Of a DNA stretch of 5,950 nt, positions 1 to 5,950 are shown piece by piece. Origin of the DNA: Candidatus Sulfopaludibacter sp. SbA3 (GTDB lineage Bacteria > Acidobacteriota > Terriglobia > 20CM-2-55-15); NCBI GenBank assembly GCA_945861845.1, contig CAMAWS010000232.1, positions 1-5,950 of the forward strand, in the 5' to 3' direction. Position 1 is the stretch's first letter; each line of letters opens with the position of its first letter. The notes below the pieces were generated by a model. That model was not told where the DNA came from. It made no database searches and saw only the letters and a program-made list of their open reading frames with translations. The translations under genes were made by a program, and so were the position numbers.

Positions 1-1
1 C

Positions 2-1261
2 GGCGTCAAGGCTCCCAGCGCCCCATATACGACCCGGATACTGGTTCGCCGTCCCGCCGACGCTGCAAAGTTCAGCGGCAACGTGATCGTCGAGCCACTG
101 AACGAGGCTCGGTCTTACGACTGGTCCTTCCTCTGGGCGATCTCGCATCCTTATTTTATGGAGCATGGCGATGCGTTCGTTGGAATCAGTCACATGCCGC
201 AGAACATCGACGCGCTGAAGAAGTTCAACCCGGCGCGATACGCCGCGCTGTCGTTCGCGAATCCGAATCCAACCGAAACATGCGGCCCGCAGAACGCGAC
301 TTCCCCAACCGAGGAAGGCCTGCATTGGGACATCTTCAGCCAGGTGGGAGCACTGCTGAAAAGCAGACCTGCGACAGGGCCGCTGGCCGGATTCAACGTC
401 CAGTACATCTATATGTCGTCGCATCACGGCCATGCCGGCACCTATGCCGTAACGATCCACTCACGTTCTAATCTAGCCAGCGGCAAGCCGGTATATGACG
501 GGTACCTTCTCCCGAGCTGGGACAATCCGATGCGCCTGAGCCGCTGCGGCGCGGCGCCGGGCAATGGAGATCCGCGGCAGATCATCAAAAACGTAAACGT
601 TCCTGTAATCCGCGTCGTTCCCCAGGGAGAGGTGTTGGGCTCGCTGGCAACGCGCCGGCCGGACAGCGACGAACCCGGCGACCGGTATCGCCTCTATGAG
701 GTGGCGGGCGCCCCGCGAATGGACCGGATCTATTTCCAGCACCTGCCGGGGGTGGAAGACCAGATCAAGGCCGGTCAACCGGTCTCGGTTGGCAAGTGGC
801 CGTTCAATTACAAATGCAGTCCCGACATCGACCTTCTGGATTTCCCAATCAAGCGTTACATCATCAACGCCGCGTATGCCAACCTGGATCGCTGGGTTCG
901 CGCGGGAACCGCGCCGCCACGCGCCGAACGGCTGGCAATCAAGAATGCCGGCACGGCGCAGGCCGCTTTCGACACCGACGAGTCCGGTAATGCGAAGGGC
1001 GGGGTCCGCCACCCGTACGTGGAAGTTCCGACGGCGACCTACTCCGGCAACACGCCCGGCCAGTGCGGGAATTTGGCGATGAAGGTTCCATTCGATTGGG
1101 CGCGGCTGCAGGCACTGTACGGCACGCCCAGGAACTACACAGACAAGGTCACCGCATCCCTGGATCGCCTGCTCAAGGATCGTTGGGTCACGGAATCCGA
1201 TGCGAATAGAATCAAGGCTGAGCTTGTTTCTCCAGCGCCCCGCGCCGGCAGTAACAATTAA
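2..1261 (+). CDS. Alpha/beta hydrolase domain-containing protein (Abhydrolase_10-like), 5'-partial
   Basis: The frame is open from base 2 to the TAA at 1259-1261, giving 419 visible residues. The true start lies upstream: residues encoded at 2-82 (APYTTRILVRRP...) already read as family sequence, so the GTG at 83 is internal. Seen: the early 'VEPLNEARSYDW' block; 'NPARYAALSF'; 'DRYRLYEVAG' near 680-710; a 'DFPIKRYIINAAYANLDRWV' segment near 840-900 followed by 'GTAPPRAER'; and 'GGVRHPYVEVPTATY' near 1000-1040. From memory of the family, this order matches the uncharacterised 'alpha/beta hydrolase domain' proteins (Pfam Abhydrolase_10), often secreted and common in Acidobacteria and Proteobacteria. 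Oddity: the usual G-x-S-x-[GS] nucleophile elbow reads SSHHGHAG (416-439), and the usual AG-x-x-H-x-D reads AGAPRMD (704-724). The protein may therefore be a non-catalytic homologue or a divergent enzyme. Its substrate is unknown. It is probably cotranscribed with the cupin 20 bases downstream. Confidence 0.8.
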   Translation, partial: GVKAPSAPYTTRILVRRPADAAKFSGNVIVEPLNEARSYDWSFLWAISHPYFMEHGDAFVGISHMPQNIDALKKFNPARYAALSFANPNPTETCGPQNATSPTEEGLHWDIFSQVGALLKSRPATGPLAGFNVQYIYMSSHHGHAGTYAVTIHSRSNLASGKPVYDGYLLPSWDNPMRLSRCGAAPGNGDPRQIIKNVNVPVIRVVPQGEVLGSLATRRPDSDEPGDRYRLYEVAGAPRMDRIYFQHLPGVEDQIKAGQPVSVGKWPFNYKCSPDIDLLDFPIKRYIINAAYANLDRWVRAGTAPPRAERLAIKNAGTAQAAFDTDESGNAKGGVRHPYVEVPTATYSGNTPGQCGNLAMKVPFDWARLQALYGTPRNYTDKVTASLDRLLKDRWVTESDANRIKAELVSPAPRAGSNN

Positions 1262-1281
1262 TTCAGGAAAGAGAGAAAACA

Positions 1282-1836
1282 ATGCCGACAAAAATGATTT
1301 CACGTGTTCTCGTATTAGCATTCGCAATCGCACTGATTCCCATGGCCAGCCAGGGCCAGAACCCCACAACAACCAGCAATGCGCCGCACACTTTCATTCC
1401 CAAGGCCGTTCTCGACACGCTGGCAAAGACCGATGGAGACCATCCGGCGCGCGTCGTTGACATTGCCAAAGCCTACAACCTTGGCGCATATCTTCTGCAT
1501 CTCTCTCCCCGCAAGGCCGGGCCGACGGAGATGAACGGATGGGCACACCACGACATTTCGGAGCTCTACTATGTGATCAAGGGTTCCGGAACGTTTCTCA
1601 TCGGCGGCCAGCTCGCCAATCCCAAGCAGGACGACCCAACAAGCGAGTCCGTGAAAACGGTTCGCGGCCCCAGCATGACGGGCGAAATAAAGGGATACAA
1701 GACCCAGAAATATACGGCCGGTGACGTGATTATCATTCCAGTCGGCGTGGCGCATTTGCCGACGTACGAGGTTACCGAGGCCGCCGACATTCTGAGAGTC
1801 GTGATTGACCCTCAGCGGGCGCTGAATCTGAAGTAG
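1282..1836 (+). CDS. Exported cupin-domain protein
   Basis: This 184-residue protein starts at ATG 1282, supported by the purine-rich Shine-Dalgarno stretch AGGAAAGAG (1265-1273) nine bases upstream. Residues 1-25 form a classic signal peptide: K4 and R8, a hydrophobic core VLVLAFAIALIP, then a small-residue region MASQG, with cleavage likely near residues 23-25. The mature part is a single small beta-barrel cupin. Cupin motif 2 is well kept at residues 147-158 (G-D-V-I-I-I-P-V-G-V-A-H). Motif 1 is recognisable at 89-101 (H89, H90, E94, G101), but the canonical H-x-H is shifted to adjacent H-H, with A88 where the first His is expected. Metal binding through H89/H90, E94 and H158 is plausible. 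Cupins of this type may be dioxygenases, isomerases or ligand binders, and the sequence does not say which. The 20-base gap after the hydrolase-like gene suggests an operon and a periplasmic or extracellular role. Confidence 0.88.
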   Translation: MPTKMISRVLVLAFAIALIPMASQGQNPTTTSNAPHTFIPKAVLDTLAKTDGDHPARVVDIAKAYNLGAYLLHLSPRKAGPTEMNGWAHHDISELYYVIKGSGTFLIGGQLANPKQDDPTSESVKTVRGPSMTGEIKGYKTQKYTAGDVIIIPVGVAHLPTYEVTEAADILRVVIDPQRALNLK

Positions 1837-1907
1837 GTCCCGATTTCTCAGCAGGAAGTAAACCGCGCCGCCCTGCCTGTAAATACAAGTTCGAACAACT
1901 AGACACA

Positions 1908-1932
1908 AATGCGCGGCGTTTGACCGCGCATT
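1908..1932 (+). promoter_or_regulatory. Leader hairpin 1, possible terminator or attenuator
   Basis: A perfect 9-bp stem pairs AATGCGCGG (1908-1916) with CCGCGCATT (1924-1932) around the 7-base loop CGTTTGA. It lies 72 bases after the cupin stop and 53 bases before the receptor start. The 3' side is followed by TTCTCGTG's weak T content only (TCTCGTG after the final paired TT), so it is not a textbook intrinsic terminator. It may end the hydrolase-cupin transcript weakly or shape the receptor leader RNA. CCGCGC also occurs at 1863-1868, so a weaker 6-bp alternative pairing with GCGCGG (1911-1916) is possible. Confidence 0.45.
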
Positions 1933-1938
1933 CTCGTG

Positions 1939-1957
1939 ACCCACGTACGGAGTGGGT
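1939..1957 (+). promoter_or_regulatory. Leader hairpin 2 directly upstream of the receptor RBS
   Basis: A perfect 6-bp stem pairs ACCCAC (1939-1944) with GTGGGT (1952-1957), also around a 7-base loop (GTACGGA), and is followed by two more T residues. It sits six bases after leader hairpin 1 and 17 bases before the receptor Shine-Dalgarno sequence. It could be a weak terminator, an attenuator arm or an mRNA-stability element. The spacing to the RBS is visible; a regulatory role is inferred. Confidence 0.35.
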
Positions 1958-1974
1958 TTCAGGAACTCAAGTTT

Positions 1975-1981
1975 GGGAGGG
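1975..1981 (+). promoter_or_regulatory. Ribosome binding site fixing the receptor start at ATG 1985
   Basis: GGGAGGG (1975-1981) is a strong Shine-Dalgarno sequence with AAA between it and ATG 1985; the core GGAG ends five bases before the start. This favours ATG 1985 over the in-frame GTG at 1952, which lies inside the stem of the upstream hairpin and would put eleven extra residues in front of the signal peptide. Confidence 0.7.
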
Positions 1982-1984
1982 AAA

Positions 1985-4900
1985 ATGCAACGCATACTCA
2001 GATGGTTGTCCTTGGGATTGATTGTTTCCGTCATTACAACTGCGTCGGCCTGGGCACAGGCAACCGCGCAGATCAGCGGCTCGGTACGCGACCAGACGGG
2101 CGCCGTACTTCCGGGCGTCGAGGTCACCGCCACTCAAACCGCGACAGGCGCTACACGATCCGCGGTCACGAATGAAACCGGATCCTATGTTCTTCCAAAC
2201 CTTCCCCTGGGTCCGCATCGGCTGGAAGCGGCGCTGCCTGGGTTCCGCACGTTCGTGCAGACCGGCATTGTGCTGCAGGTAAACAGCAGCCCGGTAGTCA
2301 ACGCCGTCCTCGAAATCGGCCAGGTTTCCGAGCAGGTGGAAGTGCAAGCCAACGCCGCCGTGGTTGAAACCCGGAACGTCGGCGTCGGCCAGGTCATTGA
2401 AAACCAGCGAATCCTCGAACTCCCGCTCAACGGACGCAACGCCACCGAGCTGATTACTCTCGCAGGCTCCGCGGTCCTGATGAGCACCAACAGCCTGGGC
2501 GGCATTCCCGGAACCGTGCGAATTTCGGTTGCCGGCGGCGCGGAGTTCGGCGTGGCCTATAGCCTCGACGGCGCCATGCATAACAACCCATTCGACAATG
2601 CGAACCTGCCCTTCCCTTTCCCGGACGCGCTGCAGGAATTCAAGGTCGAGACCAGCGGCCTCTCCGCTTCCAATGGCGGACACTCGTCAGCCTCCATCAA
2701 TACCGTGACGAAATCCGGCACCAACAATTTTCACGGCGCGCTGTTTGAGTTCGTCCGCAACGATCTTTTCAATGCGCGAAACTATTTCGCCACCACGGGC
2801 AGCACGCTAAAGCGCAACCAGTTCGGCGGAACATTCGGCGGCCCAATCGTACGAAACAAGCTCTTCTTCTTCGGCGGATACCAGGGCACGACGCTTCGCC
2901 AGGACCCGGCCGATATCCGATCCTTTGTCCCGACCGCCGCGATGATGGCGGGGGACTTCAGGAATTTCGCTTCGCCGGCCTGCAATGCGAACCGCCAGGT
3001 CAACCTGCGTGCGCCTTTCGTCAACAATCAAATCAATCCCGCGCAGTTCAGCAGGGTTTCGGTGGCTATTGCGAACAAGCTTCCGAAATCAACCAATCCT
3101 TGCGGTGAAATCATCTACGGCCGGAACGCTAACAACAACGACGGGCAGTACGTGGGCCGCATCGACTATCAGCAGAGCGACAGGAGTTCGATTTTCGGGC
3201 GTCTCCTCCTGTTCAATTATTCCCGTCCGATTCCATTCAGCTTCACGCCCGACAACGTCCTGAACACGGTTCAGCGAGGCGAAGACGATCTCACGCAGAC
3301 CTACACGATCGGAAATACCTACCTGATCGGTCCCAACACGGTGAGCGCCCTGCGCCTGTCCGTGAATCGATCGGCTATCGCCGGACTTGGCGCCGAATAT
3401 TTCTCCGCCTGCGATATGGGAATCAACATTTTCTGCGGCATGTATGGGCAGAAGTACATGATTCTGGCCGTCAGTGGCGGTGGCGCAATGAACGTGGGCA
3501 ACGGCGCCAATGGCACCAGCGCAACGTACAGAACCACAAGCTACCAGCTTTCCGAAGACATCAGCCTGGTACGCGGGAATCACCAGATGGCTTTCGGCGT
3601 GAGCATTGCGCACCACAGGGCGAATCAGAATTCGAATTCGCGCAGCCCGGGCGTGTTCACGGCCAACGGCCAGGACACCGGTCTAGGCATGGCCGACTTC
3701 CTGTTGGGCCGCCTGAGTCAATTCGAGCAGGGCGGGCCGAGCCAGCTTTACATCAAGCAGTCCTACCTCGGCGCTTACGCGCAGGACGCCTGGAAGGCAA
3801 AGCCAAGCCTGACGGTGAGCTACGGCGTGCGCTGGGAGCCTTACTTCCCGCTCGTCGACGCGAAGGGCGCGAATTACAACTTCAGCTACGACAGGTTCAA
3901 GCAGGGCGTTTACAGCAAGACTTTCGCGAACGCTCCGGCGGGTTTCTACTACAACGGCGACGAAGGGTTCCCGACTCCCTCCGGCGTGAACAAGCAGTGG
4001 TGGCACACGGGGCCGCGCGTCGGGCTGGCATGGGACGTGAACGGTGACGGCCGCATGTCGGTGCGCGCCTCCTATGCGCTGGCGTATGACTTCATGTCCT
4101 TGAAGTGGCGCACGGACGCCACGAGCGCGCCACCGTGGGGCAATCGCCTGATCCTGAACGACCTGCCGGGCGGCATCGAGAATCCCTGGGCGGCAGTTCC
4201 TGGAGGACTCAACTTCTATCCTTACAAACTCTCCAAAGATGTACCGTTCGCGCCGTTCGGACTTTTCATGTCCACGCCGTACAACAATCACAACCCGTAC
4301 ACGTCGTCATGGAACCTGAGCGTTGAGCGGCAGGTTGCGGGCAACTGGCTGATGTCGGCGACGTATATCGGAAACCAGATGGTGCACCTGTGGGCGACAA
4401 AGGCGCTTAATCCGGCGACGTTCATACCGGGAGGGCCCTGCACGTTGAACGGCGTCACGTACAACCCGTGCTCGTCAACCGCAAACATCAATCAGCGGCG
4501 CAAACTCGGCCTGGAACGGCCGCTCGATGGCGCGAAGATCGGCGGACTCGACGAGTACGATGACGGCGGCACCCGGAATTACCAGGCAATGCGATTGTCG
4601 GTGGAACGGCGGGCCAGTGCGTTCACGGTAAGTTCGAATTACACCTGGTCGCACTGCATCAGCGACTTCGCCGATGTGGCGTCCGAGGGTCCGGGCGCCG
4701 GCGCGGGATACGTGGACATCAATAATCGGGATTTCGATCGCGGCAATTGCTCGTCCGACCGTAGGCATATCCTCAACCTCACGACAGTGGCGGAATCGCC
4801 GCAGTTTACCAATCCGACACTGCGAAAGATCGGCACAGGTTGGAGACTATCGGGAATCTACCGGAAATCGTCGGGAAGCTATCTGACCGTAACCGCGGGG

Positions 4901-5278
4901 ACTGATCGTGCGTTGAGCGGAATCGGCGGGCAGCGGGCGAATCAGATACTCGGGGATCCGTACCTCGACAAGTCGGCCGGGCCGAATGCGCAGTACCTCA
5001 ACCCGGCAGCTTTCGCCCTGCCGGCGCTGGGAACACTCGGGAATATGGGCCGGTTCAACATCGAGGGGCCCGGAACCTGGGCGTTCGATACGGCATTGTC
5101 ACGAACCTTCCAGGTCCGGGAAGGCCAGCGGCTGGAGTTTCGAGTGGAAGCCTATAACGTGACGAACAGCTTCCGTCCTTTAAATCCCAATGCGGCGTTC
5201 AACAATGCATTATTCGGGCAGATTCGCACCTCGGACGCGCCCCGGATCATGCAGTTCGCACTGAAGTACGTGTTTTGA
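1985..5278 (+). CDS. TonB-dependent receptor, Oar-like, with carboxypeptidase-regulatory-like N-terminal domain
   Basis: A complete 1097-residue outer-membrane receptor, within the usual 1000-1200 residue range for this family. Residues 1-24 are a signal peptide (R3 and R6, a hydrophobic core, and AWA before Q25 as a signal peptidase I site). Residues about 28-115 form a carboxypeptidase-regulatory-like beta-sandwich (ISGSVRDQTGAVLPGVEV; NETGSYVLPNLPLG; LEAALPGF). Residues about 120-265 form the plug, with ENQRILELPLNGRN at 139-152, SLDGAMHNNPF at 193-203 and INTVTKSGTNNFHGALFEF at 238-256. The rest is a beta-barrel ending in aromatic Phe (IMQFALKYVF), the C-terminal signal for BAM insertion. 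A block around 595-622 (YLGAYAQDAWKAKPSL, then YGVRWEPYFP) is typical of acidobacterial members. It should import or bind a large substrate using TonB-ExbB-ExbD energy, but the ligand cannot be told from sequence. All eight cysteines fall as four close or paired sites in the barrel, so loop disulfides are possible. No frameshift or truncation was seen. Confidence 0.95.
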   Translation: MQRILRWLSLGLIVSVITTASAWAQATAQISGSVRDQTGAVLPGVEVTATQTATGATRSAVTNETGSYVLPNLPLGPHRLEAALPGFRTFVQTGIVLQVNSSPVVNAVLEIGQVSEQVEVQANAAVVETRNVGVGQVIENQRILELPLNGRNATELITLAGSAVLMSTNSLGGIPGTVRISVAGGAEFGVAYSLDGAMHNNPFDNANLPFPFPDALQEFKVETSGLSASNGGHSSASINTVTKSGTNNFHGALFEFVRNDLFNARNYFATTGSTLKRNQFGGTFGGPIVRNKLFFFGGYQGTTLRQDPADIRSFVPTAAMMAGDFRNFASPACNANRQVNLRAPFVNNQINPAQFSRVSVAIANKLPKSTNPCGEIIYGRNANNNDGQYVGRIDYQQSDRSSIFGRLLLFNYSRPIPFSFTPDNVLNTVQRGEDDLTQTYTIGNTYLIGPNTVSALRLSVNRSAIAGLGAEYFSACDMGINIFCGMYGQKYMILAVSGGGAMNVGNGANGTSATYRTTSYQLSEDISLVRGNHQMAFGVSIAHHRANQNSNSRSPGVFTANGQDTGLGMADFLLGRLSQFEQGGPSQLYIKQSYLGAYAQDAWKAKPSLTVSYGVRWEPYFPLVDAKGANYNFSYDRFKQGVYSKTFANAPAGFYYNGDEGFPTPSGVNKQWWHTGPRVGLAWDVNGDGRMSVRASYALAYDFMSLKWRTDATSAPPWGNRLILNDLPGGIENPWAAVPGGLNFYPYKLSKDVPFAPFGLFMSTPYNNHNPYTSSWNLSVERQVAGNWLMSATYIGNQMVHLWATKALNPATFIPGGPCTLNGVTYNPCSSTANINQRRKLGLERPLDGAKIGGLDEYDDGGTRNYQAMRLSVERRASAFTVSSNYTWSHCISDFADVASEGPGAGAGYVDINNRDFDRGNCSSDRRHILNLTTVAESPQFTNPTLRKIGTGWRLSGIYRKSSGSYLTVTAGTDRALSGIGGQRANQILGDPYLDKSAGPNAQYLNPAAFALPALGTLGNMGRFNIEGPGTWAFDTALSRTFQVREGQRLEFRVEAYNVTNSFRPLNPNAAFNNALFGQIRTSDAPRIMQFALKYVF

Positions 5279-5286
5279 GCCTGTGG

Positions 5287-5308
5287 GCGCGGGGCTTTAG
5301 CCCCGTGC
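5287..5308 (+). terminator. GC-rich hairpin after the receptor gene, candidate terminator
   Basis: GCGCGGGGCT pairs with AGCCCCGTGC across a TT turn. This gives ten pairs (one G-U), or nine with a 4-base TTTA loop, starting nine bases after the receptor stop. It is followed by CAGAATTC rather than a T-run, so it is not a canonical Rho-independent terminator, although it should strongly stall or protect RNA ends. The equivalent site in the right arm (about 5523-5541) is damaged: GG is replaced by AA on its minus strand and one base is missing, so only the left copy keeps the full stem. Confidence 0.5.
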
Positions 5309-5372
5309 CAGAATTCAAACAGAAATGGTAACTATTCAGGACGTGGCAGATTCAGACTGAGAATTGAAAAAC

Positions 5373-5393
5373 GATTAGTGATTAATGATTAAT
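5373..5393 (+). repeat. Three tandem 7-bp repeats GATTA(G/A)T
   Basis: GATTAGT, GATTAAT and GATTAAT stand head to tail at 5373-5379, 5380-5386 and 5387-5393. The same three-unit array appears on the opposite strand in the right arm at 5463-5443, reading GATTAGT, GATTAAT and a degenerate GACTATT. The arrays form the innermost paired part of the large inverted repeat. They are AT-rich compared with the flanking coding sequence. They could be protein-binding repeats or simply part of a repetitive element's body; nothing in the sequence decides between these. Confidence 0.6.
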
Positions 5394-5549
5394 ACCTTCC
5401 GGTAAATCGGCAAATGACAGAGCGATTGAATCGGTCGAGCGCAATAGTCATTAATCACTAATCATTTTTCAGTTCTCATCGGTGTGAAGCTCAATAGTTA
5501 CCAAAAATGTTCTTGAACTTGGCACGGGGCTAAAGCTTCCGCCCACAGC

Positions 5550-5950
5550 CTACCGGACTTCGTTAAACGCAGTGCGGGCGGCAGGGGCCACGCCGTTCGG
5601 GGCGGTCCAATCCGGATACTTCGTTCGAAATTCCGCGGTGAGAAGCTGGGCGGTTTCCTCTACGGTCTTTCCCTGCCGCTTCAGTTCCGCAACCAGGTCC
5701 TGCAATGCCCGAAGATAATCTCGATTCAATCCAATCAACGAAACGTCACCCATGTTGCCATGACTGGGGACAATCTTTGCAGGCCGCAGTGCGCCAAGCT
5801 GATCGATAACATTCAACCAGGACTGGACACTGCCATAGGGGCTGGCAAACCCCAGAAATCGGTGATTCATGATGATGTCGCCCGCAAAAAGCACGCTGTC
5901 TCCGTCGACAAATATCGACGTATCCCCGCGAGTATGGGTGGAACCATACG
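5550..5950 (-). CDS. MBL-fold metallohydrolase, C-terminal part (start outside window)
   Basis: Read on the minus strand, the frame is open from the window edge to TAG (5552-5550), giving 132 visible C-terminal residues. The GTG at 5894 is not a credible start, because the codons upstream of it carry a core family motif, HTRGD (5936-5922). In metallo-beta-lactamase-fold proteins that His is a zinc ligand. VLFAGD (5894-5877) supplies the bridging-metal Asp, and IVPSHG (5772-5757) supplies the last His ligand. The first signature, H-x-H-x-D-H, must lie beyond position 5950. After SHG comes a helical tail of about 68 residues (RDYLRALQDLVAELKRQGKT..., then a YPDW motif), as in many stand-alone secreted or periplasmic MBL hydrolases. 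Substrate class is unknown: beta-lactamase-like, lactonase and thioesterase roles all use this fold. It is convergent with the receptor and separated from it only by the inverted-repeat element. Confidence 0.88.
   Translation of the reverse strand, partial: YGSTHTRGDTSIFVDGDSVLFAGDIIMNHRFLGFASPYGSVQSWLNVIDQLGALRPAKIVPSHGNMGDVSLIGLNRDYLRALQDLVAELKRQGKTVEETAQLLTAEFRTKYPDWTAPNGVAPAARTAFNEVR

Larger units (their letters stand above)
5279..5550. repeat. 272-bp nested imperfect inverted-repeat element between convergent genes
   Basis: The whole gap between the receptor stop (TGA, 5276-5278) and the convergent MBL stop (5550-5552) is one inverted repeat. The outer arms, 5279-5310 and 5520-5550, share CTGTGGGCG and GCTTTAGCCCCGTGCCA and match at 28 of 32 aligned positions. 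Middle arms TGGTAACTATT (5326-5336) and AATAGTTACCA (5493-5503) are perfect complements. The inner arms, 5358-5388 and 5448-5478, match at 29 of 31. The stretches between these blocks are diverged and differ in length, and about 49 bases at the centre (5394-5442) are unpaired. No ORF of note lies inside. Transcribed from either side it would fold into a giant stem-loop, so a bidirectional transcription end or mRNA-protection role is plausible. The symmetric design also resembles a MITE or a repetitive intergenic element, but no target-site duplication was found. Confidence 0.85.

Noticed and set aside
83..85. GTG 83 as the start of the hydrolase-like gene
   Set aside because: The frame stays open to the window edge and the 27 codons before it read as family sequence, so the gene is 5'-truncated by the window.
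473..1372. Long minus-strand open frame (299 codons) opposite the hydrolase-like gene
   Set aside because: Its product is Arg/Gly/Val-rich with no recognisable domain, and it lies opposite strongly family-like coding sequence. It is a by-product of GC-rich codon use.
1889..1896. GTTCGAAC palindrome as an operator
   Set aside because: An 8-bp palindrome alone is too short to support a regulator site, and no clear -35/-10 promoter pair is seen around it.
1952..1984. GTG 1952 as the receptor start
   Set aside because: It lies within a hairpin stem and lacks its own good RBS. ATG 1985 has GGGAGGG just upstream and begins directly with a signal peptide.
1315..2133. Minus-strand open frame (272 codons) across the cupin, the leader and the receptor start
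   Set aside because: It overlaps two well-supported genes and the hairpin leader, and its translation shows no domain.
5279..5550. Calling the inverted repeat an insertion sequence, or a CRISPR array because of the short repeats
   Set aside because: It has no transposase ORF and no visible target-site duplication, and the 7-bp units are contiguous without spacers.
5892..5894. Minus-strand GTG at 5894 as the start of the MBL gene
   Set aside because: It would cut off the metal-binding HTRGD motif encoded immediately upstream; the gene continues past the window edge.

Overview
The window looks like chromosomal DNA of an Acidobacteriota bacterium, probably a Solibacter/Bryobacter-type soil lineage. 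The main reason is the large Oar-like TonB-dependent receptor, with an N-terminal carboxypeptidase-regulatory-like domain and a plug carrying the 'LPLNGRN' signature. Such receptors occur in large paralogous sets in that phylum. The moderately GC-rich coding sequence fits. The assignment rests on protein style only, because the window has no rRNA or other marker gene.

Layout: (1) positions 2-1261 (+) hold the 3' part of an alpha/beta-hydrolase-domain gene whose start lies outside the window. (2) Twenty bases later, 1282-1836 (+) encodes a small exported cupin, so these two are probably one transcription unit. (3) A 148-base leader (1837-1984) carries two back-to-back hairpins. (4) 1985-5278 (+) encodes a complete TonB-dependent receptor of 1097 residues. 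(5) 5279-5550 is a non-coding element made of two long imperfect inverted arms that fills the gap between the receptor and the next, convergent gene. (6) 5550-5950 (-) is the C-terminal third or so of an MBL-fold metallohydrolase that runs off the window.

How the parts may work together is inference. An exported cupin and a hydrolase-family protein beside an outer-membrane receptor suggest capture and processing of an unidentified substrate, perhaps an ester, aromatic compound or oligomer. The MBL gene is convergent and need not belong to the same system.

The two points most worth a second look are the 272-bp nested inverted-repeat element lying flush between two convergent stop codons, and the hydrolase-family protein, in which the expected nucleophile-serine and catalytic-histidine positions both seem to be replaced. 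No CRISPR array, tRNA, rRNA, transposase or phage gene was seen.
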